From the NCBI GenBank assembly GCA_036378295.1, contig DASUWS010000237.1, forward strand, positions 1 to 5,748: a stretch of DNA of 5,748 bases. Direction: 5' to 3'. The notes under the pieces were generated by a model that was not told the DNA's origin, ran no database searches, and saw nothing but the letters and a program-made list of their open reading frames with translations. A program made the position numbers and the translations under genes. This document shows, one piece after another, positions 5,372-5,748 of this stretch. Source of the DNA: DAHUXT01 sp036378295. GTDB lineage: Bacteria > Chloroflexota > Ktedonobacteria > Ktedonobacterales > JADMIN01. Within the stretch, counting starts at the first letter, position 1; each line of letters begins with the position of its first letter.

Positions 5372-5673
5372 GCAATCCGAGCGACGTGAGCTATGAGACC
5401 TTCCCTCTGGACGGCAACGCTGCGGCTGGTCTCTTAGCCGAAATCTTTGTGCTTGAGATGACCAGCGCAGAGAGCACCTGCGCGCAGTGCGGGCGCATCG
5501 GTCCGCTTGGTAGTCTGTTGCTCTACGGCGGCCAGATGGGCACTGTCCTGCGTTGCCCGGCGTGCGACTCGATCCAGATGCGCATCGTGCGCACTTCTGA
5601 GCGAGGAATGCAGTATTGGATTGACATGCGAGGCATGTCCGTTTTGCGGATTGCTCCACCAAATCCAGCATGA
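5368..5673 (+). CDS. DUF6510 family small zinc-ribbon protein
   Basis: Product of 101 residues. The conserved start LDGNAAAGLLAEIF (14-27) and two CxxC pairs, Cys38/Cys41 (CAQC) and Cys63/Cys66 (CPAC), match the DUF6510 family. The cysteines form a probable zinc-ribbon knuckle pair about 22 residues apart. The C-terminal part (WIDMRGMSVLRI, 84-95) is a typical closing strand pair. It is cytosolic, with no membrane segment. The start at 5368 overlaps the reductase stop by four bases and has GGAGG at 5357-5361. As I recall, members of this family occur next to sulfite-oxidase-like and ferredoxin-reductase-like genes, as here, which suggests an accessory role in the same redox system such as complex assembly, electron-transfer scaffolding or metal handling. 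No activity is known to me. Its own ATGA overlap with the next frame suggests the operon continues. Confidence 0.88.
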   Translation: MSNPSDVSYETFPLDGNAAAGLLAEIFVLEMTSAESTCAQCGRIGPLGSLLLYGGQMGTVLRCPACDSIQMRIVRTSERGMQYWIDMRGMSVLRIAPPNPA

Positions 5674-5748
5674 CGGCGATGAGAGTCGCGGAGATCTCTG
5701 GAGCGTATGGCAGGGTCGGCGTGTCTGTCCGAGAGGTTCGGCAATGCT
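5670..5748 (+). CDS. 5' start of a possible zinc-type alcohol dehydrogenase (partial)
   Basis: An ATG at 5670-5672 overlaps the TGA of the DUF6510 gene (ATGA), and the frame stays open to the window edge, giving about 26 codons. The peptide reads MTAMRVAEISGAYGRVGV followed by SVREVRQ. This resembles the N-terminal strands of medium-chain zinc-dependent alcohol dehydrogenases and quinone reductases, which begin with a short strand, a GG/AYG turn and a V-x-E-V strand. No Shine-Dalgarno precedes it, so expression would rely on coupling. An alternative start is the ATG at 5679. The family assignment rests on a very short segment and is tentative; that a coding frame starts here is more likely than the name. 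Confidence 0.4.
   Translation, partial: MTAMRVAEISGAYGRVGVSVREVRQC

Overview
The window is GC-rich bacterial DNA. The gene families point to a high-GC soil-type bacterium, most likely Chloroflexota (Ktedonobacteria-like) and less likely an actinobacterium. This is inferred from three things: a cytosolic sulfite-oxidase-like molybdoenzyme, an iron-sulfur-free ferredoxin-reductase-like flavoprotein and a DUF6510 zinc ribbon in one operon; a DUF6884 protein; and a decayed IS5-type transposase. No marker gene fixes the taxon.

Layout. Positions 1-93 (+) hold the last 30 codons of an unrecognised gene. About 250 bases with no convincing gene follow. On the minus strand lie a four-helix membrane protein with a Ser-Thr-Pro repeat tail (341-916) and a DUF6884/YaaA-like protein (1312-1764). 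Each has its own Shine-Dalgarno site and they are separated by about 400 non-coding bases. The DUF6884 upstream region carries a perfect 18-bp palindrome (1817-1834), a second 15-bp inverted repeat and a short direct repeat. A plus-strand remnant of an IS5-family transposase lies at about 2043-2364, broken by a stop codon and apparently a frameshift. It faces tail to tail an intact minus-strand alpha/beta hydrolase (2426-3274). A doubtful minus-strand ORF (3358-3663) and a non-coding stretch rich in inverted repeats separate the hydrolase from the last block.

The right third is a plus-strand operon: molybdopterin oxidoreductase (3910-4521), FAD/NAD(P) reductase (4595-5371), DUF6510 zinc-ribbon protein (5368-5673), and the first 26 codons of a further gene (5670 to the edge) that looks like a zinc-type alcohol dehydrogenase. 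The last two junctions are ATGA stop/start overlaps, so translation is probably coupled. The simplest reading is a cytoplasmic redox module in which the flavoprotein exchanges electrons between NAD(P)H and the molybdenum centre, with the small zinc-ribbon protein as a dedicated accessory. The physiological substrate cannot be read from the sequence.

The most interesting items are this compact redox operon with its potentially structured leader, the palindromic control region before the DUF6884 gene, and the 9-bp tandem repeat that encodes the tail of the membrane protein. I see no rRNA, tRNA, CRISPR array or intact mobile element.
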